From assembly GCA_911728455.2 (NCBI GenBank), contig OU452228.1, positions 16,593,564 through 16,657,563 on the forward strand: a stretch of DNA of 64,000 nucleotides. Reading direction: 5' to 3'. A program made the position numbers and the translations under genes. Source of the DNA: Marthasterias glacialis. Lineage: Eukaryota; Echinodermata; Asteroidea; Forcipulatida; Asteriidae. The notes beneath the pieces were generated by a model. It worked only from the letters and a program-made list of their open reading frames with translations, was not told the origin of the DNA and searched no databases. Below are positions 1-12,900 of this stretch, piece after piece. Numbering within the stretch: position 1 is the stretch's first letter; each line of letters starts with the position of its first letter.

Positions 1-3000
1 ATGGCAGTGTACTATTACACCACCAAACTTTCATAGGGTTGAATTTAGCCTATGAAGTCACCATTTGCGACAACAAACTAAAGAATGTCCCCCGATATTG
101 CTTGCATTTCAGTACAATTATAGAAGTAGTAAGTTGAAGCGTTTTCATCCGTAATACTTCCTTAAATGCACCTCAAAACTCGGCTCATTTTGATTCTGTT
201 ACATGGAAACATTCACACACAACTTAATGCACTGAAATTTCGAAGCCTTGAAGATTGAAATTAGACAATAAAACGTATGATTGATTATATTAATCCACGT
301 ATCATAATGTCAAACAAGAAGGGATATTAACTCTGAAAGCAAAACGGATCATAAACCGCACAAGATGTCACGTTTCTAGCAGAAATCCCTCACCCACATG
401 CCAAAAGTGTTTCCAGTCGGTCACACTGTCCAGTGATCGCGTTAATTTCTCCTGGCACGCAATCTCAGCTCGTGTCAGAAATAAACACAACGTTAGTTTC
501 CCCGTGTATAATTCATTAAACGGTTATCAATAATAAAGCTATCCGAGGACAACAACGTCAATTACTGGTCAGTGACAACGGCATCTCACCGGTGCCTCTG
601 CTTCGTATTCGACTCCTCCTAACATTGTTTGTCTTCTATATTGTCCGGGAAAAAGTTACACGGGCCGAAAAACGACAACCTTCAGAGCTACGTGTCAATT
701 CACACGGCGAGCCTTCACACTTTAGTGACTTAATTTATGGGCATACCTCGAAGGGTCACTCAGTTTACGCTGCTGGTTTTAGGTGATTTTGCACGATTGC
801 AAGGCTGTATGACGTTATTTTATCAAACAAAGATAGTTTTCGGGAAGCATTTTCGTCAAAATCTACCACCTGGTCACCATTTCAATGGCATGGATTTTAT
901 CATTTCGGGCAGTGTCGTTGGTTGATATTTGAAAAAAAAAACAAAAAAAAAACATAGTCCATTTGTTTTCTTTCGTTCTTTTTTCTCTTCTCGTGAGTTC
1001 TCTGTTTCTGTAGGCACACATCAGATCAAAAGAGACAAATTCAAAAAATTCAAATCGGACTGTTTCTTCGCATCGATTTTTAAAAGTGGTAAATGAGCAA
1101 TTAGAAGTTTTGTCATGTTTAATTTCCTTGAAATTTTATGACATTTTGGAGTTCCTGAAAATTTTGTTTGGCTTTTTATTTATAATCGACATCATCAATC
1201 AAAATCTAATCGGATGTAAAAAAAAAAAAAAAAAAAAAAAAAAACTTTTCAGATGAGGTCAATCACCCGTATTTTCAGATATATACCAAACCGTTTCCTG
1301 AAAGTTTCAAACAAGCTGCACATATAACCTCCTACCCTAACATATTCTCGCGTCAGCTGGTGTAAACAAACAAACAACTTGTTTTTCTTTCAAACGTGCG
1401 CCTTACAAACAAATCAATATGGATCCTTTACATATGCGAGTCTCTATACCACTCACAAGTCAAGACAGGTGCCTGTGTAGTGATAGTATCCACGTATTAC
1501 AGTAACGTGTAGCTTTATGTCATAATCCACACATAATTCTGGAACGAGTGACCATGCCCTACATCCCTGAAGCTCACACGCAAGAAATGTAACGGAAAGT
1601 GACACAACTAATTTGAGTATATTGAAGCTACGGCCGGCCCACCATAGTGTTAGACACCGGTGCTATTCGTGCGTGGACTGTGTTTTGCCTGACACCATCA
1701 ACTGAAGACGGGCTTCAAACTTCAACAAATTAAACACAGTATTGAACAAGATTGCTTCATAGGAAACTTAATCTTGTTCAGGAAATTTGCCCAGGGAGTT
1801 GCCCTTGAAGTATTGAAGACCAAAACATCAAATGGCTTTTCCCTTCAGATGCGGCACATGTCTTCCGGGTAGGGAGGAGCGCATAAGTTCAAGATGTTCA
1901 CGGTAGAACTTCAGCACAACACATTCAGTAGGTTTAGAGACGATAAGCTGATCGGTTATTTCTACAAACACTTGTTCAGTTGGAGTAGGAGGAAGGTAAA
2001 TTTTGGAACGGTGCCTCCCACACTACAATAAAAAAAATGGTGACAATCAGGAGCAATCCTCATGTGTTGCTTAATATCAAACCAATAAAAGTTTCAAATC
2101 GTACTAATTTTTTTTTTTTTTTTTTTATGGGGGGGGGGAAGTTTCTCTCAAATAAGTGTATTAGCATCGCGGGCTGGAACCAATTCAATTCATTTCAATT
2201 CAACTCAATTCAACAAATGATTGAAACAAATCTAAACTTAATCGCAGTTTTCGTGAATAGAATGGTGTAACTTGTATGGACACCATAAGTGAGACGGACT
2301 CGAATACAATGGGATATTTCATTTGATAATGTGGTGCTTATTCACGGTGCACTACCCTAAAAGGTACCTATCTCAAACTTCCATGCATTCATACGTCAGA
2401 TGTTCCATTTACGTTCTTCAATAAGTTCGGAACAATACAATGAGTTCACTGGACTATACGGGAATTATGGATTGGAGAATTCAAGTAGGCCATATAGTCG
2501 CTGTACTTGATCTGTTTCTTTGACTTCGAGCTTTGACAATACAAGAAGATGACTCAAAAGTCACCACAGCTGAAGGATAATGAACTGACACAAGGGTACG
2601 GAGACCCTCCTCCAGCTAGGCCTAGAGCCTATTTCGCTGCAGGACCTTTTTTTCCGCACAGACACGCAATTTTCCACGTTCCTTCCCGGGGCGTAAAAAA
2701 ATAAAAACGACCGAGTGACCACGTCGCGCTGCCTCCATTACTCGTTCATCAATACCCTTGACAAACACCACACCACCCGGGTATACAAACTCTACTCACA
2801 GGAAAAGCTGGATCACCTTTCCGCTGTGATACTAATCGGGGACCATGTACTATCTGTAATATATATCGACTATAGTGTTCCTTCCTAAATGTATTAAAAA
2901 ATAGCCCGGGGTTCACGATCAAGGCTACGGAGCGTTAACGTCTCGGAGTTAACAGGTACATTGCCACACGCAGAATTGCAAACGAAAAAAAAGAAACAAG

Positions 3001-3327
3001 TCGGAAATGCCACATGCTCAACACATGTCAACAAAATATTGAATAATTCAATTTAACAGGTCTCCCACACTTAAAGAGTGCACACATTGAGTGGTTTTGA
3101 ACCGCACCTTAATTATTCATTTCCCTGGAGACTTGAACAATTTGAGAACGTCTGGATTGCAGCAAAAATACCTCTAGGATTGCCCGTTAACCGGTCAAAA
3201 GGAAAATGCTCCTTTTACATTGGTTTTCAAACTTACAAAACTACCCTAAATTTTCCTTGCTGGTTGTCACCAGCTTTTCTTTGAAAAAATTAAAATGATG
3301 ATGAATTATAAGTCACTGATAACTCAC
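1..3327. other. Intron/intergenic sequence left of the nephronectin-like exon
   Basis: No gene is recognised here. The visible content is a 27-bp A run at 1218-1244, a T run followed by a G run at about 2108-2140, and a short (AATTC)-like stretch at 2184-2214. Because the exon at 3328 is spliced toward lower coordinates, this stretch is presumably an intron of that gene. Confidence 0.4.
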
Positions 3328-3554
3328 GTTGACAACGTCCGTAGAGGTCTCTTATCCAGCCGTAACAGCAGCCGAAACGGCTGCCGTATCGACACGTGGG
3401 TCCAGTAGTGCTGACTGGTGATCTGGATGGCCAGCGCGTCGTTGACTGGTAGGGTTGTCGCCATTGCGTGGTGGTACGCCCGTCACTTACTCTGAATTGA
3501 TATCCACGAACGTGGCTGATGAAGTTTGAATATGGAGGCTTGCCTGGATTACCT
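3328..3554 (-). CDS. Exon with nephronectin/EGFL6-like N-terminal cysteine module
   Basis: This 227-bp exon has acceptor ACCCAACAG preceded by a pyrimidine-rich tract, and donor TCAAC/GTGAGT. It enters in phase 2 and leaves in phase 1. The first two thirds encode a Pro-, Ser-, Thr- and Arg-rich linker starting GNPGKPPYSNF. The end is PTCRYGSRFGCCYGW followed by YGRCQ. The pattern C-x-Y-G-x-x-x-x-C-C-x-G-W opens nephronectin, EGFL6 and related EGF proteins, just after the signal peptide, and is normally followed by EGF repeats. Those would lie to the left of this window. The signal-peptide exon should lie to the right but was not found. This is a separate gene from the one at 40-57 kb. Confidence 0.72.
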
Positions 3555-4082
3555 CTGTTGGGTGTAAAGAAAATATAAAAAAATATAAAAATAAATAAAA
3601 CTATTCGTCGAAAGTATCGATGAAGTATACACTCTTGAACATTCCAATGTGATGACAAACTTTTAACAATCTTTACTTTCTGAGATGAAATAATGGTCCA
3701 CATCGCCGGGTTTGTGATTTGGGTCTTTTCTTTGTAATATAAAATTAACCTTCAAAGATGATATAGTCGTGAACCGTTATTATAAATCCACAAAACGCTA
3801 TTACTATTAAATGTGTAGCTATGACACACTTTTACTGTCGATTTGACTAATAGTAGGAGGCTATATGCCAAGACTGCAACATTTTGGCATAGGGTAAGCG
3901 TGGCCATGGGTGCGAGTTGGGTATAGTTCCACCTACACAGACAAACCTTGATGCAAACGGAGCGGGTGGGTGACTGGATGCTCCCCCCCCCCCCCCCCCA
4001 TTCACCGAAAAAAGATTGACACTTGGAATGATCAATTATCTCTCTTCCTCTATATGGCGCCGTATTGACAGGGTGGTAGTTT
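3555..4082. other. Non-coding sequence upstream of the nephronectin-like exon
   Basis: No exon is recognised. The stretch contains a run of 17 or so C near 3983-4000 and ends at the target-site duplication of the transposon that follows. Confidence 0.35.
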
Positions 4083-4900
4083 CAGCGGCGTAGCGAAGGC
4101 ACTTTCTTGGGGGGTGTGGAAGCCTAAATTTGCCGACTTACATTATCAAACGAAAGTAAAAGCACAATGACATGGGACTCACCAACATGTGGGGGGGGGG
4201 GGGGGTCGGGGGCATATCCCCCGAGCGCTCATGAGGTTTTTCAGAGATTCGAAGGTTTAAAATGGCCCTCAGATACCGATCATTAGACGACTCACATACG
4301 AAATGCAAGCTTTGAAAACTGATTTTTTTTTTTTTTTTTTACACAAATTCCCTGTTTGAGTATAAAGACACAAATTCTAGTGGGGGTTCCAGGGGGCAAA
4401 GCCCCCGGACGCTCTACGGTTTTTACTGTTTTCAGGGCTGAGGAGGACCGTCATGTTGCCGAAAATAGACTAATTTTGAAATTCAAACTTGTAATACTTT
4501 GGACTCGTGAAAATCCCCTACTGTTGGAGGTTATATGGGCAACAAATGGGGTCCGGGTTATATATACACAAATTCTAATGGGGGTCCAGGGGGCGATGCC
4601 CCCGGACGCTGTACGGCTTTTAGTGTTGTCAGAACGTAGATTTCCGCACGTTGCCGAGAATATTAATTTGGCAATTCAAAGTTGGACTTCTCACACTACG
4701 AGGATTAAACAAAACTTTTCATTTAGTAAATCCAGTCGGCAAATCTCTAGGCTTGCCTTATGGATTTGTGTTCAGTCCGAGCCCTTACTCGGGTTAGTTT
4801 GGTGCTCAATTTACCAACTGTGACTCTAAATGCCGACTTAGGAAAAATATTGGGGATGTCACCCCCGCCCCCTCCTAACCCCCAGGTCGCTACGCCGCTG
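4083..4900. mobile_element. Non-autonomous hAT-like DNA transposon (818 bp)
   Basis: The ends are a perfect 14-bp inverted repeat, CAGCGGCGTAGCGA at 4083-4096 and its complement at 4887-4900. Flanking 8-mers GGTAGTTT (4075-4082) and GGTTGTTT (4901-4908) match at 7 of 8 positions, as expected of an 8-bp hAT target duplication. The interior has no transposase frame. It holds related G/C-rich blocks, such as GGGGGTTCCAGGGGGC at about 4382 and GGGGGTCCAGGGGGCGATGC at about 4579, plus long G and T homopolymers. The superfamily call is by terminus and duplication length only. Confidence 0.75.
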
Positions 4901-6879
4901 GGTTGTTTCACAACTAAATCAAGGGGTTTTCCTTGAAGCACGGATGACTGAGGCAATGTCACATACGACTTAAATATATCCCATTGTCAGGTCAGGAAGG
5001 GAAGGAACAATTTCATGACACTTGGGTCCCTATTAAGCGTTTCTTAGCTCAACAACTTTCAGTCACACCGCTCCAAATTGACCGTGGATAAGGAAGTTGG
5101 ACAGGAAGGATACCTGAAATTTGCAGCAATGTCGATTTTTTACGAACATGTTCACTTTGTTTCCGACAAAAAACTGTAACACTGAGAAAAAAATAGTAAC
5201 AAATCAGAATGATTGGTGACATGATGGGATCAAAGTGTTGGTTCGTAAATCCCGTCCTTCCCTGGAGAGGGGGTGGGGGAGATTTGTATGACCACTGACG
5301 TGAGGACTGATAACTCTCCAGGTGTACAAAAAACTTCATGCGAGTACAGACTGGGGGGAGGGGAGGTAGAAGATGAAAAGTTTTGGACCCTAAGGCTCTA
5401 TTCAGTGAATTCATAGCGGACTGGAGGGAAACCAGATTGTTCTGGTGAGGTATACACAGAATGAGGAGACATGACAAGGTCTGGTGGCATTTTGTTTTTT
5501 AAGTAGGTCAGCGGGACTCGGCTCGAGGAAGGAACTGTACAGGGGCATCAAAAGAGCGATGAGGCAGGATGTTGAGCTAGAACTGGAACAAGAACGAAGA
5601 CACAAAAGAAGGGGGAAGCTTTGCAGCAAGGAGCTGAGGTTGCGTAGGTGGGTTCTCAAAGGTGGAAATGAGATGATGGATGGGGAATATGATATGGAAG
5701 CATGTGCAAGACGATGGGAGGGCACGGGAAGCAAACAGGATAGGAAAGCGGCAATGTGCAAGGGGGAACACGGAGGGGGGGTATGGGAATAGGAAAGTGG
5801 AGGAGATTTGGAAGAACATTAAAGGTAATTTTCTTTCGTATGCAATTGACATTTTTAGAACTTCAAAACGTGGTCAAGTGTTTTATATTATACCGTCATG
5901 TTCTGTGTTGTGGATTTATTGCTAAACGCGGTGTTGTAGGAACTCTTTGGGCTGATATTTAAGATGGAAACAATTCAATATTTGATTTGATTTGATTTGA
6001 CTTGATTTCGAAAGGTTTAATAACAATTCGACCATCGCAGCCAACAGCTGAACTGCGGTCAGAATCCAGAGAAAATGTACACATTTAAAACTATACCAAC
6101 AACTTTGAAAAGGGATAAAATCAAAACAATAGAAACGTTCATCAACAAAAAACAGTCAGATATCAGAATAGATACTTCTTTTGTCAATATTGTTATTTTG
6201 GCTATTATTTTACAATGAATTTATGTGTTATGAATACATTTAGGGTGTTTCCGAGACCATTTAGTTTGTGTCATTTTGATTTCGCCTCTCGATTTGATTA
6301 CCCGTAGGATCAGAGGCAAGAAATATTTGGGGGGAAAATATTCAGTGGGTTTACTCTTACACTCCAAATCAGTCACGAGGCGACGACAAGGACGAAACTG
6401 TCACTAAACAGTCCTGTGATACGAATGAGCAACATTCACCACATTCCTAACATTCCTTAACAGATCGTTTTATGCCTAATAAGAAACACGTGGGCGTGGT
6501 TGCCCCTCTCCACCCTGGGCTGTACTCTGTATACCAATGAAGGTAGGCCTCCGTGGTGTATCCACATCGACTTTATGGTATACCCATGAAGAATTAAGAA
6601 TTACTATTCCTCCATCATGCTAAAAAACGGAGAGGTCATTAAATTTGTTTTTCTTCCATTACATAGGCCCTAACGTGGCACTAAATCATTGCTAGTTATT
6701 GGATTTGTGTAAATGGATTTAGGAACCAGAAATTCATGAATTCCACAATACAAGGCTGGTCTATTGATTGTAACCCACATCACCTGTTACGAGTCAAGCG
6801 ACTATCATTCTCGTTCATGCACAGCTATATCCACCTTCTAAAAAGGGTGGTACACCGTTGCACGGTCAGGATGTGTGGT
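4901..6879. other. Intergenic sequence with a GA-rich block
   Basis: The part at 5500-5815 is purine-rich and leaves open frames on both strands, which look like compositional effects. A (TTTGA)-type repeat lies at 5978-6006. No known protein was recognised. Confidence 0.35.
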
Positions 6880-7110
6880 CTAAGTAATAGCTCCACGGTC
6901 TTTTAAGACCCACAGTGATGCACTTGACTGTGGGAAGTGCAGCTTATCAACAAGACATTCATCCACATTTTTACAATAGTAATTAACTTTTTGAAGAAAA
7001 TCATTTGCAATAACATTCTCCACTGAGTACAAAACCGATACTTTCCCAGGACGAACAAATCGTCCCCCACACACAATTCTAGTAACTACCTCATTCCCCA
7101 GTATTATTGC
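6880..7110 (-). other. Unrecognised open reading frame
   Basis: A 76-codon stop-to-stop frame with varied composition, including GRFVRPGKVSVLYSVENVI and VNYYCKNVDECL. It has no clear start codon context and no recognised domain. It could be a decayed exon or transposon fragment, or chance. A search of related genomes for conservation would decide. Confidence 0.12.
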
Positions 7111-9532
7111 TCACCGTGATATGCCAGAGTTTTCGCTTAAAAACTGATGGAAAAACTGTGGTGGGTGGGTGAGCACTGTCCCCATTCGCCCCCGTGACTC
7201 CCTTTTTGCCATCGGCAAGGATAATCGCGGGAGGCCAGACGAAACGGACGAGCTGGGGACAAGGAGCCACGAAGTGCTGCTGAGTAAGAATAACTCAGGA
7301 TTCGTTCTTGTAAAGATAGTCTAATTCGCGTGGTTCACATCCGATTTTCATAAGTTGACTAATTAAAAGTGACAACCATTTGTAGAGAAAAAAAAACTTT
7401 TAAGAAGTAGTTGAATTCAAGAAAGGTTTCCTGGACAAGGTATATCCGGTGCCGTGGACCCTCCTATGGCGTTCATCGTGTTTCAGTCGGCAATGTTTTC
7501 AAATGGTGTTTTTTTTTCAGTCATGGCAATTTAATAGATATCGTGCAGAGGTCAATTAAACAATTATGCATGTGCAATGTTTGTCTGTATTTAGCCCTGG
7601 TTGGCCAGAGGAAGTGTGACATTATAACCCGATTCGAAAGAACTTTGACTTCAATTGAATGTAAATACAGAGCTTTTCTAGCTGCGTCAAATTTAGGGAA
7701 GACTGAAGGAAAGACAAAAATACACCATGCGGCAATCTGTCTTTAAATACAACTTGACTTACTTTGCTAAGGAAGGCGTACATTGAAGTAACATCAGCAT
7801 TGATGATACCATACAGAACAAAGTCCAAATCATCTTGAGCGCCACGACGTCTCCTACACCTCCGAAACCTTTATCACCTTCGCAATCCCGATATCATAAT
7901 CCCAAAAAAGAAAAAAAGAAAAGACGAAAAGTTGCAATCCAATGTGGGTTTGTTCTCCTCCAAACCGTGGGTGGTTCATTCAAACAAACTGCTCCCCTAG
8001 AGTAATGTATAGTCTTCCTCCGGTTGGTGTAAAACGGGGGGTTGGGTTCACTGTACCACCAATAAAAACAGCACAAGTTTATGTTTTCCAAATAGTTTGT
8101 TTTCCAAGAGTTTCTTCCACGGTTGACGGGATTACTTCCGCTCGTTACCTTTGGTCGCACGACGCAAGAGCAAACATCACATAATCAAACGAGTATCACA
8201 ATGCCAACCTCCGAGCAGTTGTTGGGCGATTCTGTGGTAATTACAAGGCATCCACGTGAATCAGACAGTCCACGTCGTACCAGCACATACATGTACATAT
8301 GAATGAGAGCAGTGTTGTGTTCGCTGTTCAAGCACAGCTAGCTCATACTCAGTTTGGGCACTTCTAAATTCGCCTGTGTGTGAACAGTCACGGCCTACTT
8401 TCTTGCTGACGTATAAGGGTCCATCGACCAATGCTAGTCTGGCTCGTCTTTTTACTTCTGACAGGGTCTGTGACCCAGAAAACCTGCTCCGTTGATGGTG
8501 GTGTACACTGAGAACAAAAACATTCAGTAGGGTTGAACCGTGACTGAACTGAGGTGAAACTGGTCCAGAGTGACTATAGCGCTCCACAGACGCCGCTTTC
8601 GGGTACTACTGCTCGGCTTAAGAGGACGGAGAAGGGTATGACACTTAGTGACGTATTTCCATAGAAGGAGGGGTCGTTCAGGCCAATTTTTCCAGGCCTA
8701 GTTTAATACCGTCGTGTCGTCACCTAAATAAACAAATCTAGTGTCAACAAACGACATTCTGGAAACTAATACTAAGGTTATTTAAATTTGTTTTATTATT
8801 TGTTTTTATTTGTTATGCCTTTTTGAGAACCGCTACATTTTTCTATTGTATACTTGTGTATAATTTTTTATATATAACAAAAAATATTAAAAAATTAACC
8901 AACTTCAGTTCAGTTCAATTCAAGTGTTTATCTATTTATTTATTCGTTTGGTTGTTAATTATTATTTTACTTATTTTTACTCTTGGTACTAAACATTAAT
9001 GCTAATTGGGGGCTGTTAAAAACCATAGTCGTTATCACAAACTGGTACAAAGAGTAACAGGAAGTAGGTTGAAATATCGTCTTTAAAACCGTTTATATTG
9101 TTAATAGGCAGTAAATAATTGACGGGATTGTGATCAACTGTTATTGAAACTTAGTAATTTGGAGTACTCAAAATAATTTGTTTGACACGATGACCAAGTT
9201 TGGACGAACTCTTATGCATGCCGACAGAGGGCGCTTTGATCAATGAAAGGCGATTGTACAGACAACACTTGAACACATTGAGAAGTTACTAGTTCGTGAT
9301 TTTAAATCCCGATCAGCGTTATACGAACAGGTTTCTCATTATTTTGTTCGTTTGGGTGTTTGTTGATTAATTTTATTACTTTTTTTTACTGACTTTTAAT
9401 TCACAAAATGATCGGTTTTAATCAAGGTGCATAAGTCCAGAGAAGAACGTGGGTAGAAAACTGACAACTTTTATTATCCGGAAACGTTTGGAAGCCTGGA
9501 AGACGTCGACCAGGTGGAAGGGACAATCTTAT
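7111..9532. other. Intergenic sequence, nothing recognised
   Basis: No gene or clear repeat was recognised. The part from 8760 to 9010 is strongly AT-rich. A CTCF-like core, AGAGGGCGCT, lies at 9226-9235. Confidence 0.3.
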
Positions 9533-9982
9533 TCAGAGGCCTTTTGATCTTCGTGGATTTATTACACATACAAATGCCCACAAAGAAATTGGATCGATTT
9601 GAGGATCTACAAAGCACCGGATAAAACGATGTGTGCAAGAACGGAGAGTTGAGGCCCATTCCTTGCTGGGCCCAGCAAGGGTTTCAATTGACCCAGTAAT
9701 CAGTGTCTTGGGCCTGACCATCACCTGTCTCATTCGCTCCATCCTTCCAAGTGTTTTTTTCCCTTTAATCGAGCGATGAGGAAATACGAACTCTTGCACC
9801 TTGGTTTCGGTCAGTTTGACACCCTGGCGCCTTGGTAAGCCAATGGCCCCAAAGTGATCTACTTTCAGGTTCCGGAATGCTGACCGTCTTATGTATCCTC
9901 CAGCCCAGGATGATATTGGGCCTCTATTCCTCAGTGTCTTGAACTGACATAGCCTGGCAATTATTGGTTTACAGATGGCGCC
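9533..9982 (-). other. Unrecognised 149-codon open frame
   Basis: The minus strand is open from just after a TAG at 9983-9985 to a TGA at 9533-9535, long for this AT-rich DNA. The translation is basic, with pieces such as FRNLKVDHFGAIGLPRRQG and FVFPHRSIKGKKTLGRMER. No family is recognised and no in-frame ATG lies near the start; the only early ATGs are internal. The frame contains a perfect 20-bp palindrome at 9661-9680. It may be a fragment of a transposon protein or a non-coding GC-richer island. Confidence 0.15.
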
Positions 9983-12900
9983 CTAATCATTTATTCATGT
10001 AACTTTAAACTTTGAGGCCGTTCAAAGTCTTTACAGTTTTCACGGTTGTACAAAACGTACGGGGAGCGGTGTAATGCCGGTCGATCACTACTTGACGACG
10101 GGAAAAGTTGAAGTTTACCGTTTGAAGCATACAAATAAAAAATAAATAATTAAAAACAGGGAGGGGCAAAAATTACAGAATATCTTTTAGAAGTAACATA
10201 ATCAAATATCGTACACATTACGAAGGTACTTGCTTGAAAGTTGAAGTTGAATCGTCTTCATATCGGATATTGTGTTACATTTTTAAAGATATGATTGTTT
10301 AAGCACTTCTGTTCTTATGTTGGCGATAATTTCTGACAAAATCATCAAAATGTCTTCAAACTTGTAACAAAATGGACATGACGAGATTGTCTCCCTTGAT
10401 CAAAGCTGTTCTGTTAACACAGTGCGTCTGTCAACAGTCAAACTGTACACAAACTTGGGAGATTCAAGGACGAGTGATCGTCAACCGATAAACTGTAATC
10501 GATATCAATCCTTCACCTGCCCTTTTAAACGTCGACCGGTAAATCCAAAAGCTTTCCCGAAGAACGTTCTTCATCATGGCTATTTCTGAATGCCCTCATT
10601 ACGTCTAAGTGTAGGGGTTTCGAATGTTGTGATGATCATCACACCTCCTCGGACTAGACGTTTATAATTAGATTTTGTCCACCTCCTAAATGGTTTAAAG
10701 TGACCATTAAGATGGACACTAATGATTCTTTTACTTCCGGGATTCGTCCTATGAAGGACATAAATGGGGAGGGGGTGACGGAATGGTTGCGGTGGGGGAC
10801 AGTGAAGTTATTAAAGTAAGTGACCTATATCATGTTCAAGGATCTCAAGTAAATTGCTCGTCACGAGCTACGGATGTCAGTTTTTGTTACGGTCAGATAA
10901 GACCTCCTTGTTGAAGCCACGGATCCTGCGGTCAGGCCTCAGTTCCCCTTTTAGCTATTTTGGGTAGCTGTGTTGAGACGCTTGGACGACCGCCATGGGT
11001 TGTTGACGATCCCTTGGGACGCGGGGTCGCTGCCAGCATCCATGGCGAGGAGCGAGACTACGGAAATACCAATGTGTATTACCCACAAGGTGTAATGGCA
11101 CAATGTAAAAATCCAACCAGACCAGGGGCTCAAGATAGATGAGCTAAACTTTAGGTTTTTCATTGCAGTGCCACCTCAACTTCAAGTAACCCCAGTCCCC
11201 CCACCCCAGATTAAAAAATGCAGGTAAGAACCGTTTTTCACCAGTCTTGAAGATTCGCTGTCGCTCACAGCAGGTGAAGTGACCGACAATAATTTAGTTT
11301 TGAGAACATCGAGGCATATTAATAACAAGTGTATTTAGACCATGCGCTTTCCAATATTGATAAACTTATCCTTTACCACGCAAAGTCCCAATTGGTTCAT
11401 TCAAAGTTCCCAGCAATGTTTTGATTAAATAAATACACACACACACACCACCGGCTGAACAAGAATGCCATAATGACTGACATGCCTGGTTGTTTCCCTG
11501 TGTGGTGGTGGGCTTACCTGGTAAGCACCTGTCCTCACTGGGAGCTGCTACATTTATCACTGTCTCCGTGTTTTTCACACTTTTTTTCATAAGAAATGCT
11601 GTTAAAATCCGCGTTGGATGGTGAAAACGGTTACACATCCTAGAATCGGAAGCGAACAGCAAGGGGCCAGAGTGGTCTATAGAGCAGACGGATATGAAAG
11701 TCAGACAGACTCCAGTGGGAGCAGGCCTATATCAAAACATTGGGCATAGTATGGGTCTTTTATCGAAACGAAAACTAACCAGCCTAAATGTCATGCTGTA
11801 AGATAATCAAAGTAAATTGTCGTTTGTAAGCTCAATTTGTGTCCGTCAGGTTATGTTTATTTCTTCAGTCCATTATTTTATTACACTGCCTTGACAATAA
11901 CATCGATCCTTACCACTTCGTGCTTAAACCACTCATATCCTAGCCCCATGTAGGACTTTTCCTCTGTGCTGTACACAAATACAGTAGTATCTACAGTATA
12001 TACTGTAGTATTCATACTTAAGTGGGGCTACTCTTATCCTAACGTAAATCATCACTATTTCAACCTACGCCCATCAACCTAGCCCAGTCCCAACTTAGAA
12101 AAGTTGTTATACTACAACACTTACGGTACAAACCCTAACCGCTAACAATATCATTACTAATCATAAATTTAACCCTGCTAACCCCAACTCAATATCCAAG
12201 CTTGAAACACAAGCCCAATTACCCATAAACCAAACCTAGCTTGCTCCTAGCCTGACCCTAAGATAAATCAAATCTTAACCCCATCCATACCCCCAGAATT
12301 CTTGACCCGATAGCAAGCTGTACATCTTACCACACGTAACCTAAACTATAGTTGGTTGTTGGGAGATTAGTTGAGCAAGAGTTGTTGGCTCTTGACAAAC
12401 ATCCAATACAACCACGTTCACTTCTATTTACAGTCATGGATGAATACAATGAAACTGACTCAACTTGATCTTAATTTGATGTCAATATGTTGCCGTAGAA
12501 ATTGTTTAGTGGGTGTTTCTCGTTTCTTCATAAATGGTTTGTTTTATTCTTCCACTATTTTTACATCACGGTGAAAACCCACAAGTGCATGTTTATTATC
12601 AGTAACTTGCTTTATCTAACTAGCTACACGTTTGTAAAGCAATTACAATCGTGGAATGACCCTTCCCGTGAAATCGGTTAGGCAAAGGGGGTCAAATTGA
12701 GAGGTCTTATTATGGTAATTAATTCAACATCAAAACGGAATGAACAAAATGGCAAGGACATTAGAGCTTGTGTATACACAAGGAAGGTGGTAATAAGTAC
12801 CCGAAGTAGCTGCTGTCAGTGGCTTCTTCCTCTGCCCTCTAGAGAGGACAAGGCCGAGATGCAACCTCCACCCCATCCACACTCTTCCTTCCTCCCTTTA

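Noticed and set aside
5049-5925. Overlapping frames on both strands in the GA-rich block
   Set aside because: Biased base composition removes stops on both strands; no frame spans likely splice borders without a stop.
11366-11662. Minus-strand frame with a CCAG/GTAAGC donor
   Set aside because: Frame choice is ambiguous among three readings and none has a recognised domain; flanked by a CA repeat.
12010-12300. CCTAA/CCCTAACC-like words suggesting interstitial telomere repeat
   Set aside because: Only scattered degenerate words; no run of TTAGGG/CCCTAA units.
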